A stretch of DNA of 36,386 nt from JAVBPB01 sp031549965. GTDB lineage: Bacteria > Bacillota > Clostridia > Lachnospirales > Lachnospiraceae. This document shows positions 17,283 through 25,800 of this stretch, piece by piece. A program made the translations under genes and the position numbers. Numbering within the stretch: position 1 is the stretch's first letter; every line of letters starts with the position of its first letter. The stretch spans positions 1 through 36,386 of the forward strand of contig JAVBPB010000136.1 of assembly GCA_031549965.1 (NCBI GenBank). The letters run 5' to 3'. The notes beneath the pieces were generated by a model, which saw nothing but the letters and a program-made list of their open reading frames with translations, was not told the origin of the DNA and did no database searches.

Positions 17283-17780
17283 CTATATATTTATTGATTT
17301 TTTCACCCAATCATTTATAGCTGTCTTCCTATCTTCTGAAAAGTCTTTAAAAACCTCTGAATGCAACCATGACAATGTTTTCCTTCTAAGAAAATTTCTC
17401 ATTTCATCTTCAGCTTCGTGCATAACTACCTTAATTAAGCAAGGACAATTATGACTGTCTTTAGCATTCTGATCCACTAAAATATTATTTTGACGGATTT
17501 CTGCACATTGAAACATGTATGATGAACCCTCTATTGCTTCCACAACATCCCAAAATGATATATTTTCTGTCTTTTTAGATAATTCATAACCTCCTTTTAC
17601 TCCTTGTACCGAACGCACAATGCCAGCCTTTCTAAGCTTGGTAAAAATTTTAGATAAATAAGTTTCTGATATTTTATTAAGTTCTGCTAATTCCTTTATT
17701 CCAATTGTACTTCCTAAAGGCATATCAATCATATAAAACAACGAATGAAATGCATATTCAACTCCAACACTCAGTTGCAT
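17283..17780 (-). CDS. Rrf2 family transcriptional regulator
   Basis: 165 residues. The N-terminal winged helix (MQLSVGVEYAFHSLFYM, ELNKISETYLSKIFTKLRKA, VRSVQGVKGGYELSK) is the Rrf2 signature. Cysteines at 92, 112 and 114 lie where Rrf2 proteins such as IscR and NsrR bind an Fe-S cluster, but the spacing here is unusual, so the sensor may be a different cluster or a thiol switch. Start: AGGAG is eight bases before the ATG at 17780; an upstream in-frame GTG overlaps that site. The gene is divergent from the flavin split-barrel gene, with AT-rich dyads in the shared 144-bp control region. Confidence 0.88.
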   Translation of the reverse strand: MQLSVGVEYAFHSLFYMIDMPLGSTIGIKELAELNKISETYLSKIFTKLRKAGIVRSVQGVKGGYELSKKTENISFWDVVEAIEGSSYMFQCAEIRQNNILVDQNAKDSHNCPCLIKVVMHEAEDEMRNFLRRKTLSWLHSEVFKDFSEDRKTAINDWVKKSINI

Positions 17781-17843
17781 AATAATCACTCCTATTACAG
17801 ATAATTAGTATATAGATTATCATAATTTATTTTAAACGTCAAC

Positions 17844-17872
17844 TTGACAATTAAATATGAATATGGTAAGAT
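17844..17872 (+). promoter_or_regulatory. Promoter of the flavin split-barrel gene
   Basis: A perfect TTGACA (17844-17849), a 17-base spacer and TAAGAT (17867-17872). Transcription should start near 17879, immediately before the dyad at 17882-17896. Confidence 0.65.
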
Positions 17873-17881
17873 AAACATTAT

Positions 17882-17896
17882 AGATAATATATATCT
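17882..17896 (+). promoter_or_regulatory. Candidate Rrf2 operator
   Basis: AGATAATATATATCT is a dyad of five matched pairs about an AT-rich centre. It begins at the predicted transcription start of the split-barrel gene, where a bound repressor would block transcription. In such AT-rich sequence the dyad could be chance. Confidence 0.4.
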
Positions 17897-17924
17897 CTAA
17901 TATATGTAATTAGGAGGACAAGAT

Positions 17925-18296
17925 ATGTTTAATGATGTTTTTTATGATGTAATTGCTCATGATGGAGTTGTATCCATTACAACATGGACAAAAGACAATG
18001 CACATGTTTCCAATACATGGAATAAGTATCTACAAATTGTTGAAGGGAATAAAATACTCATTCCGGCAGCTTGGTTACACAAAACTGAGAAAAATACCAA
18101 AATAAATAATGATGTTATACTTACTTTAGGAAGCCATGAGGTACAAGGTAAAATTGGAATGGGTACTGGCTTTGTAGTGAATGGAACTGCTAAATTTATT
18201 GAGGCTGGAGAGGAATTTGACATGATGAAAGAAAAGTTTCCTTTCTTAACAAGAGTTATGGAAATAACAGTTAATTCTGTTAAACAGACAATTTAA
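17925..18296 (+). CDS. Pyridoxamine 5'-phosphate oxidase-like FMN-binding split-barrel protein
   Basis: 123 residues, the size of small clostridial split-barrel flavoproteins. The sequence opens with FYDVIAHDGVVSITTWTKDN, then ILIPAAWLHKTEKN and LTLGSHEVQGKIGMGTGF, a pattern of short beta strands ending in VNGTAKFIEAGEEFDMMKEK. Relatives bind FMN and take part in redox or heme-related reactions; the substrate here is unknown. A perfect AGGAGG site precedes the ATG. Divergence from the Rrf2 gene suggests redox or nitrosative control, as an inference. A strong terminator follows, so the unit is monocistronic. Confidence 0.75.
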   Translation: MFNDVFYDVIAHDGVVSITTWTKDNAHVSNTWNKYLQIVEGNKILIPAAWLHKTEKNTKINNDVILTLGSHEVQGKIGMGTGFVVNGTAKFIEAGEEFDMMKEKFPFLTRVMEITVNSVKQTI

Positions 18297-18308
18297 TAAA
18301 TTTTAAGC

Positions 18309-18349
18309 AAAAGTCTTATAAAAGAGAACGTTCATTTTATAAGACTTTT
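18309..18349 (+). terminator. Terminator of the split-barrel gene
   Basis: AAAAGTCTTATAAAA (18309-18323) pairs perfectly with TTTTATAAGACTTTT (18335-18349). The 15-bp stem has T-rich flanks and probably works on both strands. Confidence 0.85.
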
Positions 18350-18436
18350 ATATATTTTATTCTTGTATAGCTCTAATTATAGATTTATACTATTTAAACA
18401 TATATTTTTTTGTGTGAACTTAGATTATGAAAACCA

Positions 18437-18477
18437 TCCTCAGAATTTTGCACAAGAAATTACAAAACGGCGTTAGT
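18437..18477 (-). mobile_element. Half copy of the MITE-like element
   Basis: Read on the minus strand it matches the left end of the element at 17049-17213 over about 37 bases, including GCCGTTTTGTAATTTC and TGCAAAATTCTGAGGA. The other arm is absent. It overlaps the 3' end of the deacetylase gene and supplies its TAA stop (18473-18475). Confidence 0.8.
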
Positions 18478-19201
18478 CAAGTATTAAATCTTCTAATGTT
18501 ACAAATGTGTATCCTTCTTCTTTAAGTTTGTCAATAGAATCCAAAGCAGCGTCAACAGAAGATTCAAAAATATCATGTAAAAGAATTATATCTCCCGCTT
18601 TTGTATTTTTAACTATTTTATTTGTAAGTTCCCAAGAAGGTCTTGTTTTAGTCGAATCTCTGGGATCAACTGTCCATAGAGCCAATATCATATCAACCTC
18701 ATCAAGCATTTTTCTTGAATATTCCCCAAATGGAGGACGTATTAGTATTGGATATTTCCCTGTTATATTATATATTAGTTCATTTTCTTTTTCTATTTGA
18801 TTTATAGCTTCATCAGCAGGTATTTTTTTTAAATTTACATGGTCGTAGGTGTGGTTTCCGATACTGTGGCCTTCATCAGATATTCTTTTTAAAATCGCTT
18901 CATTACCTTCAATACTTTTTCCTGTCACAAAAAAAGTTGCAACTACATTTCGTTCTTTTAAACCATCCAAAAGTCTTGGGGTACATATTGGGTGTGGTCC
19001 ATCATCAAATGTAATTGCAACACATTTTAAATCGCATTCATTATTTAGTTCATCATTAGAATTTAAAGCCTGCTTTGCCTCATTCTCATTATAAGTTAGC
19101 TTTTTATAAATTTGAATTATCAATGTCATATCTAAAATTATTACTATAATTAGAATCATACCCAAAAATGGAATTAATAATTTAGAATTTTTAATTTCCA
19201 T
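18473..19201 (-). CDS. Membrane-anchored polysaccharide deacetylase (CE4 family)
   Basis: 242 residues. An N-terminal membrane helix (about 9-30) anchors the enzyme with its catalytic domain outside. The CE4/NodB motifs are complete: TFDDGP with Asp66-Asp67, HSIGNHTYDH with His117 and His121 as metal ligands, RPPFGEY near 155-161, LWTVDPRD near 175-182 and ILLHDI near 210. The family removes acetyl groups from N-acetylglucosamine in peptidoglycan or chitin-like polymers; a cell-wall role, possibly in sporulation, is likely. The stop codon lies inside a repeat remnant, so the last residues may have been replaced when the repeat inserted. No strong ribosome binding site is seen. Confidence 0.9.
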   Translation of the reverse strand: MEIKNSKLLIPFLGMILIIVIILDMTLIIQIYKKLTYNENEAKQALNSNDELNNECDLKCVAITFDDGPHPICTPRLLDGLKERNVVATFFVTGKSIEGNEAILKRISDEGHSIGNHTYDHVNLKKIPADEAINQIEKENELIYNITGKYPILIRPPFGEYSRKMLDEVDMILALWTVDPRDSTKTRPSWELTNKIVKNTKAGDIILLHDIFESSVDAALDSIDKLKEEGYTFVTLEDLILD

Positions 19202-19361
19202 ATATATCTTCCTTTAAATATATTTTATTTATTAATTAATATATGTTCCAAATGTCTGATATAATTCTATTTTTAATAATAATTCCATCAAGTTGTCAGA
19301 GCACTTAAATCAAGGACTTTTTAGCCCCCAATTGCTCAAAACTCAAAACCTTAAAAACTAC

Positions 19362-20240
19362 CTACCTACTTCTTTCAATCATCTCTTTAAGCTCATCCAC
19401 AGAAAACAAATAATTCTTATTACAAAAATGACAGTTTACTTCTATTGGTTCATTATCCTCTATCATTTCGGTTATATCTTTTCTTCCAATGCTGATAATA
19501 GCTTTTTCCGTACGCTCCTTTGAGCAGTTACAATCAAACTTGGTTTCTATTACATCTAAAACCTTAGGCTCAAAATCCCCTAATACAATATCTAATATCA
19601 TCTCTGGAGTATTTCCATCTTCTAACATCTTCGTCATTGGCTCAAGTTCTGAGATTTTTTTCTCAAGCTTAGCTATAACTTCTTCATCAGTAAAAGGCAT
19701 CAACTGAATAATAAATCCACCTGATTGTTTTACCGTATTGTCTTTATCCATTAGTACTCCTAAAGCAACACTTGAGGGTACTTGCTCTGAGGTTGCAAAA
19801 TAATAGGTTAGATCCTCAGCTATTTCTCCAGATACCAGATGGGTTTGGCCTACATATGGTTCTTTCATTCCTATATCCTTTATTACACTCATTACTCCAA
19901 TTCCTAATGCTCCAGCTACATCCAATTTTCCTTTATCATTTGCAGGAATTAAAACTTCAGGATTATATACATATCCTTTTACATTTGCATTTGAATCGGA
20001 GGTAACAACTAAACCTTCTATAGGTCCGTTACATCCTATCTGAATTGTTAGTAAATCTTTTTCACTTTTCATCATACTTCCCATCATTGCTGTGCCCGTT
20101 AAAAGCCTTCCAAGTGCGGCTGTTGCAACGGGACTTGTATTGTGAATATTTCTTGCATGCTCCACTAATTCTCTTGTTGTAGCTACAAAAGCCCTTATTT
20201 GATTATTTGCGGCTGTTGCTCTTACTATATAGTCTTTCAT
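19362..20240 (-). CDS. hslO: Hsp33 redox-regulated chaperone
   Basis: 292 residues from the chosen start. Hsp33 is a cytoplasmic holdase switched on by oxidation. The four zinc-binding, redox-sensing cysteines are present as Cys237-x-Cys239 and Cys270-x2-Cys273. Other Hsp33 landmarks are TSPVATAALGRLLTG, QIGCNGPIEGL, VKGYVYNP and YFATSEQVPSSVALGV. I place the start at ATG 20240, preceded by AAGGAG at six bases; a longer frame opening with TTG would run into the upstream gene. The methyltransferase stop lies only a base or two before this start, so the genes are probably coupled. No clear terminator is seen in 19202-19361. Confidence 0.95.
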   Translation of the reverse strand: MKDYIVRATAANNQIRAFVATTRELVEHARNIHNTSPVATAALGRLLTGTAMMGSMMKSEKDLLTIQIGCNGPIEGLVVTSDSNANVKGYVYNPEVLIPANDKGKLDVAGALGIGVMSVIKDIGMKEPYVGQTHLVSGEIAEDLTYYFATSEQVPSSVALGVLMDKDNTVKQSGGFIIQLMPFTDEEVIAKLEKKISELEPMTKMLEDGNTPEMILDIVLGDFEPKVLDVIETKFDCNCSKERTEKAIISIGRKDITEMIEDNEPIEVNCHFCNKNYLFSVDELKEMIERSR

Positions 20241-20241
20241 C

Positions 20242-21012
20242 TTATTCTCCTTGTGCTTTGCCTTTTTCTCTTGCAATTATATATATTCTTTCGCTTTTAT
20301 TTGTTGGGTTATCGTATGTAAATGCATCATAAGCCTGTACAAACTCCAAACCTGATTTATTTATCAGCTTTTTAATTTTGTTAAGGGTATAGGCTTTTTG
20401 GTAATGTGTTTCAACATATTTTTTGTATAGTTCTTCATCCTCATTATGTTTTAGGAAGATGGTCAGTTCATATTCATTAACCATCTCCTCCTCATAGTAA
20501 TAGTTTTCCCAAATAAAGCTTCCTGCTTCTCTGTTTTCTGCTATTATATTGTCAGAAAGTATATTTTTATATTTATATTCCGTATTAAAGTCAAAAATAA
20601 AAATACCATTTGGGTCAAGATAATTATTTACTAATTTAAAAACTTCCATTAGTTCTTCATCTGACATAATATAATTAATGCTGTCGCATATGCTTACTGC
20701 TGCTTTTACTGTGCCATATAGTTCAAATTCTCTCATATCCTGATGTAAATATAAAATTTCTTTATTCTTATCCGCACTTTTTTCTCTGGCTATGGACAGC
20801 ATATCAATGGAGTTATCTATGCCTATCATGTCATATCCATTTTTTGAAAGCTCTATTGTTATATTTCCTGTGCCACAGCCAAGGTCTAATACGATTCCAT
20901 CTTGTACTCCATGCTTTTTCAAAAGTTCAATTAAATATTTGCTCCATTCATGGTATGGTATGTTATCCATAAATAAATCATATACTTGAGCAAATCCTGT
21001 ATAAGCTTCCAC
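20242..21012 (-). CDS. Class I SAM-dependent methyltransferase, YqeM-like
   Basis: 256 residues. The SAM-binding motif I is VLDLGCGTGNITIEL (about residues 41-55), followed by MIGIDNSIDML (motif II acid) and AAVSICDSINYIM. The opening YTGFAQVYDLFMDNIPYHEW resembles B. subtilis YqeM and related proteins. The methyl acceptor is unknown. The start is a GTG whose G is the last base of the ssp stop codon (TAGTG), with GGAAG eight bases upstream, so its translation is probably coupled to the spore protein gene. hslO follows almost immediately. Confidence 0.88.
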   Translation of the reverse strand: MEAYTGFAQVYDLFMDNIPYHEWSKYLIELLKKHGVQDGIVLDLGCGTGNITIELSKNGYDMIGIDNSIDMLSIAREKSADKNKEILYLHQDMREFELYGTVKAAVSICDSINYIMSDEELMEVFKLVNNYLDPNGIFIFDFNTEYKYKNILSDNIIAENREAGSFIWENYYYEEEMVNEYELTIFLKHNEDEELYKKYVETHYQKAYTLNKIKKLINKSGLEFVQAYDAFTYDNPTNKSERIYIIAREKGKAQGE

Positions 21013-21239
21013 TATTCATCACTTCCATCTATTTCTTTTAATGCTTCTTTTTTTAGTTCTTTCTTCTTTTTAGTCATTATTCCGCCAATTTTGCCGGTTT
21101 CCTTTGCTGTAAGTGATTTCCACCCATTTTCAAGTACTCTGTCTAGTAAACCAAGTTCTCCGGCTATTTCATACTTTAATTGTTCTTCGGGTTTTATTTT
21201 GGTTAGGTCTATTTTTTTTTCGGCTTTTTTCTTTCCCAT
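21012..21239 (-). CDS. Alpha/beta-type small acid-soluble spore protein
   Basis: 75 residues from the chosen start (MGKKKAEKK). Core features of the family: KYEIAGELG, which contains the E-I-A cut site of the germination protease GPR, LGLLDRVLENGWKSLTAKE, and GKIGGIMTKKKKEL. These proteins coat spore DNA and protect it from damage. The N-terminal Lys-rich extension and the shape fit the larger clostridial members. GAAAGG precedes the ATG at 21239; an earlier in-frame ATG (21269) lies before the predicted transcription start and is unlikely. A sigma-G-like promoter lies at 21279-21308. The gene heads a cluster with the methyltransferase and hslO. Confidence 0.85.
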   Translation of the reverse strand: MGKKKAEKKIDLTKIKPEEQLKYEIAGELGLLDRVLENGWKSLTAKETGKIGGIMTKKKKELKKEALKEIDGSDE

Positions 21240-21250
21240 GTCAGGTATCC

Positions 21251-21278
21251 TTTCTATATTGCAATGCAATTATAGAAA
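21251..21278 (-). promoter_or_regulatory. Dyad overlapping the ssp ribosome binding site
   Basis: TTTCTATA (21251-21258) and TATAGAAA (21271-21278) are perfect inverted repeats, with TTGC/GCAA pairing inside. The dyad could hide the GAAAGG site in RNA. However, if transcription starts near 21272 as the sigma-G site predicts, most of the outer arm is not in the RNA. It may instead act in DNA or in read-through transcripts. Confidence 0.45.
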
Positions 21279-21308
21279 TAGTATTGACATTTAGGATTTG
21301 GCTTATTC
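21279..21308 (-). promoter_or_regulatory. Sigma-G-like promoter of the ssp gene
   Basis: On the minus strand, GAATA (21304-21308), an 18-base spacer and AATACTA (21279-21285). This fits the forespore sigma-G pattern GHATR ... CATAHTA with one mismatch, which is what a gene for a small acid-soluble spore protein should have. Confidence 0.55.
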
Positions 21309-21343
21309 TTTGGTCTGGTTAAAATATGTAATTATGTAGCAAA

Positions 21344-21558
21344 CGGACACTTTGCCTTTTTAGTCTTTCTACTCCATGGGAGGGAGCTTATTATGTCATG
21401 AAAAGGCAGACGCTCCAAACATTCCAATGAGCCTATGGACAAACATATTATGGAAGAATGCTTCCATAATATGTTATAGTCTCATTTCCATGATGCTAAC
21501 TGCCTTTTCATGACATAATAAGCTCCCTCCCATGGAGATGAAGTTTTTGAGGCAAAGT
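21344..21558 (-). repeat. Large hairpin repeat, copy 2
   Basis: A 215-base element. The outermost ACTTTGCCT (21349-21357) pairs with AGGCAAAGT (21550-21558). After an internal loop, 21372-21409 pairs perfectly with 21500-21537 over 38 bp. The centre carries a 14-bp stem with a four-base loop, flanked by the conserved words shared with copies 1 and 3. It is inverted relative to copy 3 and lies between the ssp promoter and the aldose epimerase gene. Confidence 0.9.
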
Positions 21559-21679
21559 TGTGCATTCAAAAATTTACTTAATAAATTTAAATTGATTTTT
21601 CAGTAAAGTCCTCATATAATATCCGATTCTTTGTTACCTAAAACTATATTTCACTTTCGATATAGTAACTAATTCTTTT

Positions 21680-21735
21680 TCTATTTTGATATATTCATAT
21701 AAAACTTAATTCATTCATAAAAAACAAAATAAGTT
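21680..21735. other. Spacer between hairpin copies 2 and 3 with its own dyad
   Basis: The 190-base AT-rich spacer 21559-21748 carries no gene. Near 21691-21743 an imperfect inverted repeat is seen (ATTCATATAAAACTTA against TAAGTTTTATGAAT). Confidence 0.5.
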
Positions 21736-21748
21736 TTATGAATAACCA

Positions 21749-21963
21749 GCTTTGCCTCAAAAGACTTCATCTCCAAGAGAGGGGGCTTATTATGCTGTGA
21801 AAAGGTCGTTAGCACCATGGAAATGAGACTATAGCATATCATGGAAGCATTCTTCCATGATATGCTTGTCCATAGGCTCATTGGAATGTTAGGTGCGTCG
21901 ACCTTTTCACAGCATAATAAGCCCCCTCTCTTGGAGTAGAAAGACTAAACGGCAAAGCGTCCG
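21749..21963 (+). repeat. Large hairpin repeat, copy 3
   Basis: A 215-base element. GCTTTGCC (21749-21756) pairs with GGCAAAGC (21951-21958). A 14-base internal loop on each side follows, then 21771-21808 pairs perfectly with 21899-21936 (38 bp). Next come GCACC/GGTGC, a conserved asymmetric loop, and a 14-bp apical stem around a CATT loop. Compared with copy 2 the long stem differs at eight positions, each matched by a change on the other arm. It ends 18 bases past the aldose epimerase stop. Confidence 0.92.
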
Positions 21964-21980
21964 TTCATTAATTAAGTATA

Positions 21981-22856
21981 TTACAACACTTCAATTGAAT
22001 AAGATGTTTCAAATATACCACCTTCATCCAAGTGGTTCATGTATTTTTTTTCTTCAAATGACCCATGGAAATCATCTCCGTCACTTCTTCCATACCATGG
22101 CTCTATACATAAAAAAGGGGCGTCGGTTTTTGGAGGGAACCATAAGCCAAATAGTGGGGCGTCAAATTCTACAGTGATGTATGGTTTTAAGTCTTTGTCT
22201 GCTAAGGATACTTTTGTGGCTTGTTTATCTTCTATTATTAGTGCATCGTAAGCAAATAAATCATCATTTATTTTGAAAGCTCCGTTGGTTGTTTCTAGGG
22301 GAATGGATTCTTCAACAACAAGGTTGTTGCTTCCTATTCTGTAGAATGTTAGATCTTTTTCGTTGTTGAGGATTATGTAGTTGTCATTTCTTTGCTCATT
22401 TTCATTTAGTGGGCAGTTGAATGCTGGGTGGGCTCCTATTTGGAAGTGAAGTGTGTCTTTACCAGTATTTTTTACTTTCCATGAAACTATAACTTTATTG
22501 TTTAATAGTCTGTATCCAATTTCTAAGGTGAAGTCAAATGGATAGTTTTCTTTTGTTTTTTCATTGGAAGTTAATTGATACCATACTTCGTCTATATCAC
22601 TGCTTATTATGTTAAAAGTTATATCTCTTGCAAAGCCATGCTGTGGCATCTCGTATGTCTTACCCTTATAGGTGTATTTTTTGTCACGGACTCCGCCTAC
22701 TATAGGAAAAAGTATTGGGGAATGTCTTTTCCAATATTTTTCATCTGCACACCATAGATATTCTTTTTGCGTCTGGTTGCTTTTAATACTTTCTAGTTCT
22801 GCTCCCTGTTGGTTTACTTGTATTGTTATGTAATCATTTTTTAAGGTTTTTGGCAT
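21981..22856 (-). CDS. Aldose 1-epimerase family protein (LacX-like)
   Basis: 291 residues, a galactose mutarotase-like beta-sandwich. Key residues of the fold are present: His in MPQHGFARD, His in IGAHPAFNCP and the catalytic-type Glu in FLCIEPWYGRSD. FPIVGGVRDKKY and LFGLWFPPKTDAPF are typical of the LacX/YihR-type branch, which probably interconverts alpha and beta anomers of hexoses; the exact sugar is not known. It is encoded about 25 bases after addA on the same strand and may be co-transcribed with it, though no functional link is apparent. Its 3' end faces hairpin copy 3. Confidence 0.85.
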   Translation of the reverse strand: MPKTLKNDYITIQVNQQGAELESIKSNQTQKEYLWCADEKYWKRHSPILFPIVGGVRDKKYTYKGKTYEMPQHGFARDITFNIISSDIDEVWYQLTSNEKTKENYPFDFTLEIGYRLLNNKVIVSWKVKNTGKDTLHFQIGAHPAFNCPLNENEQRNDNYIILNNEKDLTFYRIGSNNLVVEESIPLETTNGAFKINDDLFAYDALIIEDKQATKVSLADKDLKPYITVEFDAPLFGLWFPPKTDAPFLCIEPWYGRSDGDDFHGSFEEKKYMNHLDEGGIFETSYSIEVL

Positions 22857-22881
22857 GGTTTTCCTCCTGTTTTGTTTTATT

Positions 22882-25800
22882 TTAGTTTAATTTTATTTCT
22901 TTGTTTAATCCAAAAGAGTATATGATTTTTTCTTTAACATTCATGTTTGAAATTTGCTCTAGTGCTTTTTTGTAATAGTTAAGCTGCATTTCGTATTTTT
23001 CAATTAATGTGTTTTCGTTATTTACTCTGTCTGTTTTGAAGTCTACTATTACCAGATTATTATTGTCTTCAAAATATACGTCTACAATTCCTTGTATTAA
23101 TACTATTTCTTCACTTTCTGCTAAGTTATTGATTTCGTTTGCTCTTACTCCAATTATAAATTGTTTTTCTTTGAACAGTTTTCCCAAGCTGTCTGCATTA
23201 ATCATTCTTTTGCCTATGTCAGAGTTAAAGAATTTAAATAGGTTGGTTTTTGAAACAAGTTTTAGTTCTTCTTCTGTTATTATATTTTGCTGTAGTATTG
23301 TATTAAGCTCTGATTCAAGCGTTTCCATTGATGAGATTGATTTGAAGCTTATGGTTTCTAATATTTTATGATATATAGTGCCAATGTAAGCTTTGGTTTC
23401 TTTATCTTCCTGACTCATAAATTCAGGTATTATCGGAGACATTTCTTCTGCCAAATCGTAAATTTTCTCACTGTAGTCTTCTACTTGGACGTCTAGTTTG
23501 TTTAGTTTTTTTAACTCAGTAACGGTTAGCTTTGATTTAAGTTTAATGTCTTTTTCGTATGGATAGATAAAATTAAATTTTTCTTTAAGTTTATTTTTAA
23601 ATTCTTCATCATGTATAGCATTCTCATTCCATGAAATTAGTTCTTCTCTGATTACCGCTACATTTAATTGAGTGCTTATTTCATTATTTATTAAATTCTC
23701 TAAGTCTACTATATCTATTTGGTATTTTCCAATGTTATTTATATATAATGAATCATTGGGTGTAATGTCAATTCTTTTAAGTATTGGCTCAAATGCTTTG
23801 TTTCTTACTAGTGCAGGAATTATGAAGTCGTAATAGTTTTTAGCTTTGGTTAATTGAGTAAATAGTAATTTTATATCTTTTTGAGTGTATGTACTTATCC
23901 ATTTTTTTAGACTGGCTTCAAGTTTTTTGACCCCACCTGTAATTATAAGTTTCTCTTTTGCCCTTGTCAATGCTACATATAATATTCTAAGTTCTTCTGA
24001 AAGATTTTCTAAACTCATATTGTCAGCTATTGCTTTTTTTATAAGTGTTGGTGTTTTTGTTCTTAGTTTATAGTCAATGAAGTCTGGGCCAAGACCAAGG
24101 TCTGGATGTATTAAAAGGGTTTCTTTACTTTCCATGTTATTAAAGTTTTTACCCATACCTGATGCAAAAACTATAGGAAATTCTAAGCCTTTACTTTTGT
24201 GTATACTCATTATTCTTACGGTGTTGTCTTTCTCGCCAATAACTGATACTTCTCCAAAGTCTACGTCGTATTCTTTTAGTTTGTCAATATATCTTACAAA
24301 ATTAAAAAGTCCTGTATAGCTTGTCTTTTCAAATTGGATTGCTTTTTGTAAAAGCATTTCTATATTTGCTCTTCGTTTGTTTCCTGCCGGCATTGCAGAT
24401 AAATAGTTATAGTAGTTTGTGTCCTCAAGTATTTTATTTATGATTTCGTCTATTGGCATGTAGGAAACCCAAAGTCTGTATTTATTTATTTGCTCAGTAA
24501 AACTTATTAGTTTGGATTTTATGAGTTCTTCTTCACCCTCTTTTATGTATTTTAAGAGGCAGGTATATAGCTCTCCTTTTGAAATGGCCCTGATTTTTCC
24601 TAGTTCTTCTGATGTCATATTTACAATTGGTGATTTTAGTACTCCGGCTAATGCAATATCCTGTCTTGGATTATCAATAATTCTTAAGAGGTTTAGTACT
24701 GTTCTCACTTCTATGGTGGAAAAATATCCCTTTGTGCTGTCTGCATGGGCAGGTATGCCATTTGACATTAATTGATCTACAAAAACGTCTGACCAGCCTT
24801 TTAATGTTCTAAGTAAAATAACTATGTCACTGTATTTAGCTTTTCTATAGTCGGTTTTATCCCATACATATAAAGGATTTTCACCTGTAATGAGTTCTTT
24901 TATTTTATTTGCAATTGCCCTTGCTTCTAATTCAATATTGGTGTAATCTGATAATTCATTTAATGAATCGTCATCACCTTCTAATATTTCTTCTGTGTTT
25001 AAATTAACTAAAATAACATCCACGTCTTTGGATATATTTTTATTGGTTTCCAAAAAACTTGCTCCTGCATGTAATGCTATGTTGTCATTATAATCTATGT
25101 TGCCAAGTTCTTTAGTCATGATTTGTTTGAAAATTTCATTAATACCGCACAAAACTACCTCTCTGCTTCTGAAATTCTTATGTAAATCTATTTTAGCATA
25201 TTTATTATCTGGAATTTCTTTATAGGTTTCATCCACATATATATTATATTTGTCCATAAATAATTCAGGTCTTGCCAGTCTGAATTTATAAATGCTTTGT
25301 TTTACATCTCCTACCATGAACATGTTTGGCTTTTCAAATTTTTCTTTTGATATACTGTTTAAAAGCATTTCCTGAACATGGTTACTGTCTTGATATTCAT
25401 CAATTAATATTTCTTCAAAATATTCACTTAGATCTATTGCAACCGAGGTTGGAATAAACTCTTTTCCTTCTTTTTTTACCAATATATCCAGTGCCAAATG
25501 TTCCATATCGTTAAAATCAATTACATTTTTAGATACTTTTGTTTCACTAAATTTTATAGAAAATTCTTTGGTTAACTTTATTAGCATTTCCATACTTATT
25601 TGAGAATTTTTAATATCACAAAGCATTTCACTGCTTGGTTGAAAAAAATATTTTTTCTTAATGTTTTCAAGGGTTTTCTTTACGTCATTTCGTATGTTTT
25701 TTACTTCTTCCCTTTTTTCTGTTGAAATTGAGGTGTCTTTTTTAGAGGATAATCTGCTGAAATTTAAATTAGAAATTTTATCCTCTAATTCAAAATAACT

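Noticed and set aside
23009..23371. 120-codon plus-strand frame
   Set aside because: Antisense to the AddA nuclease domain; a by-product of codon bias.
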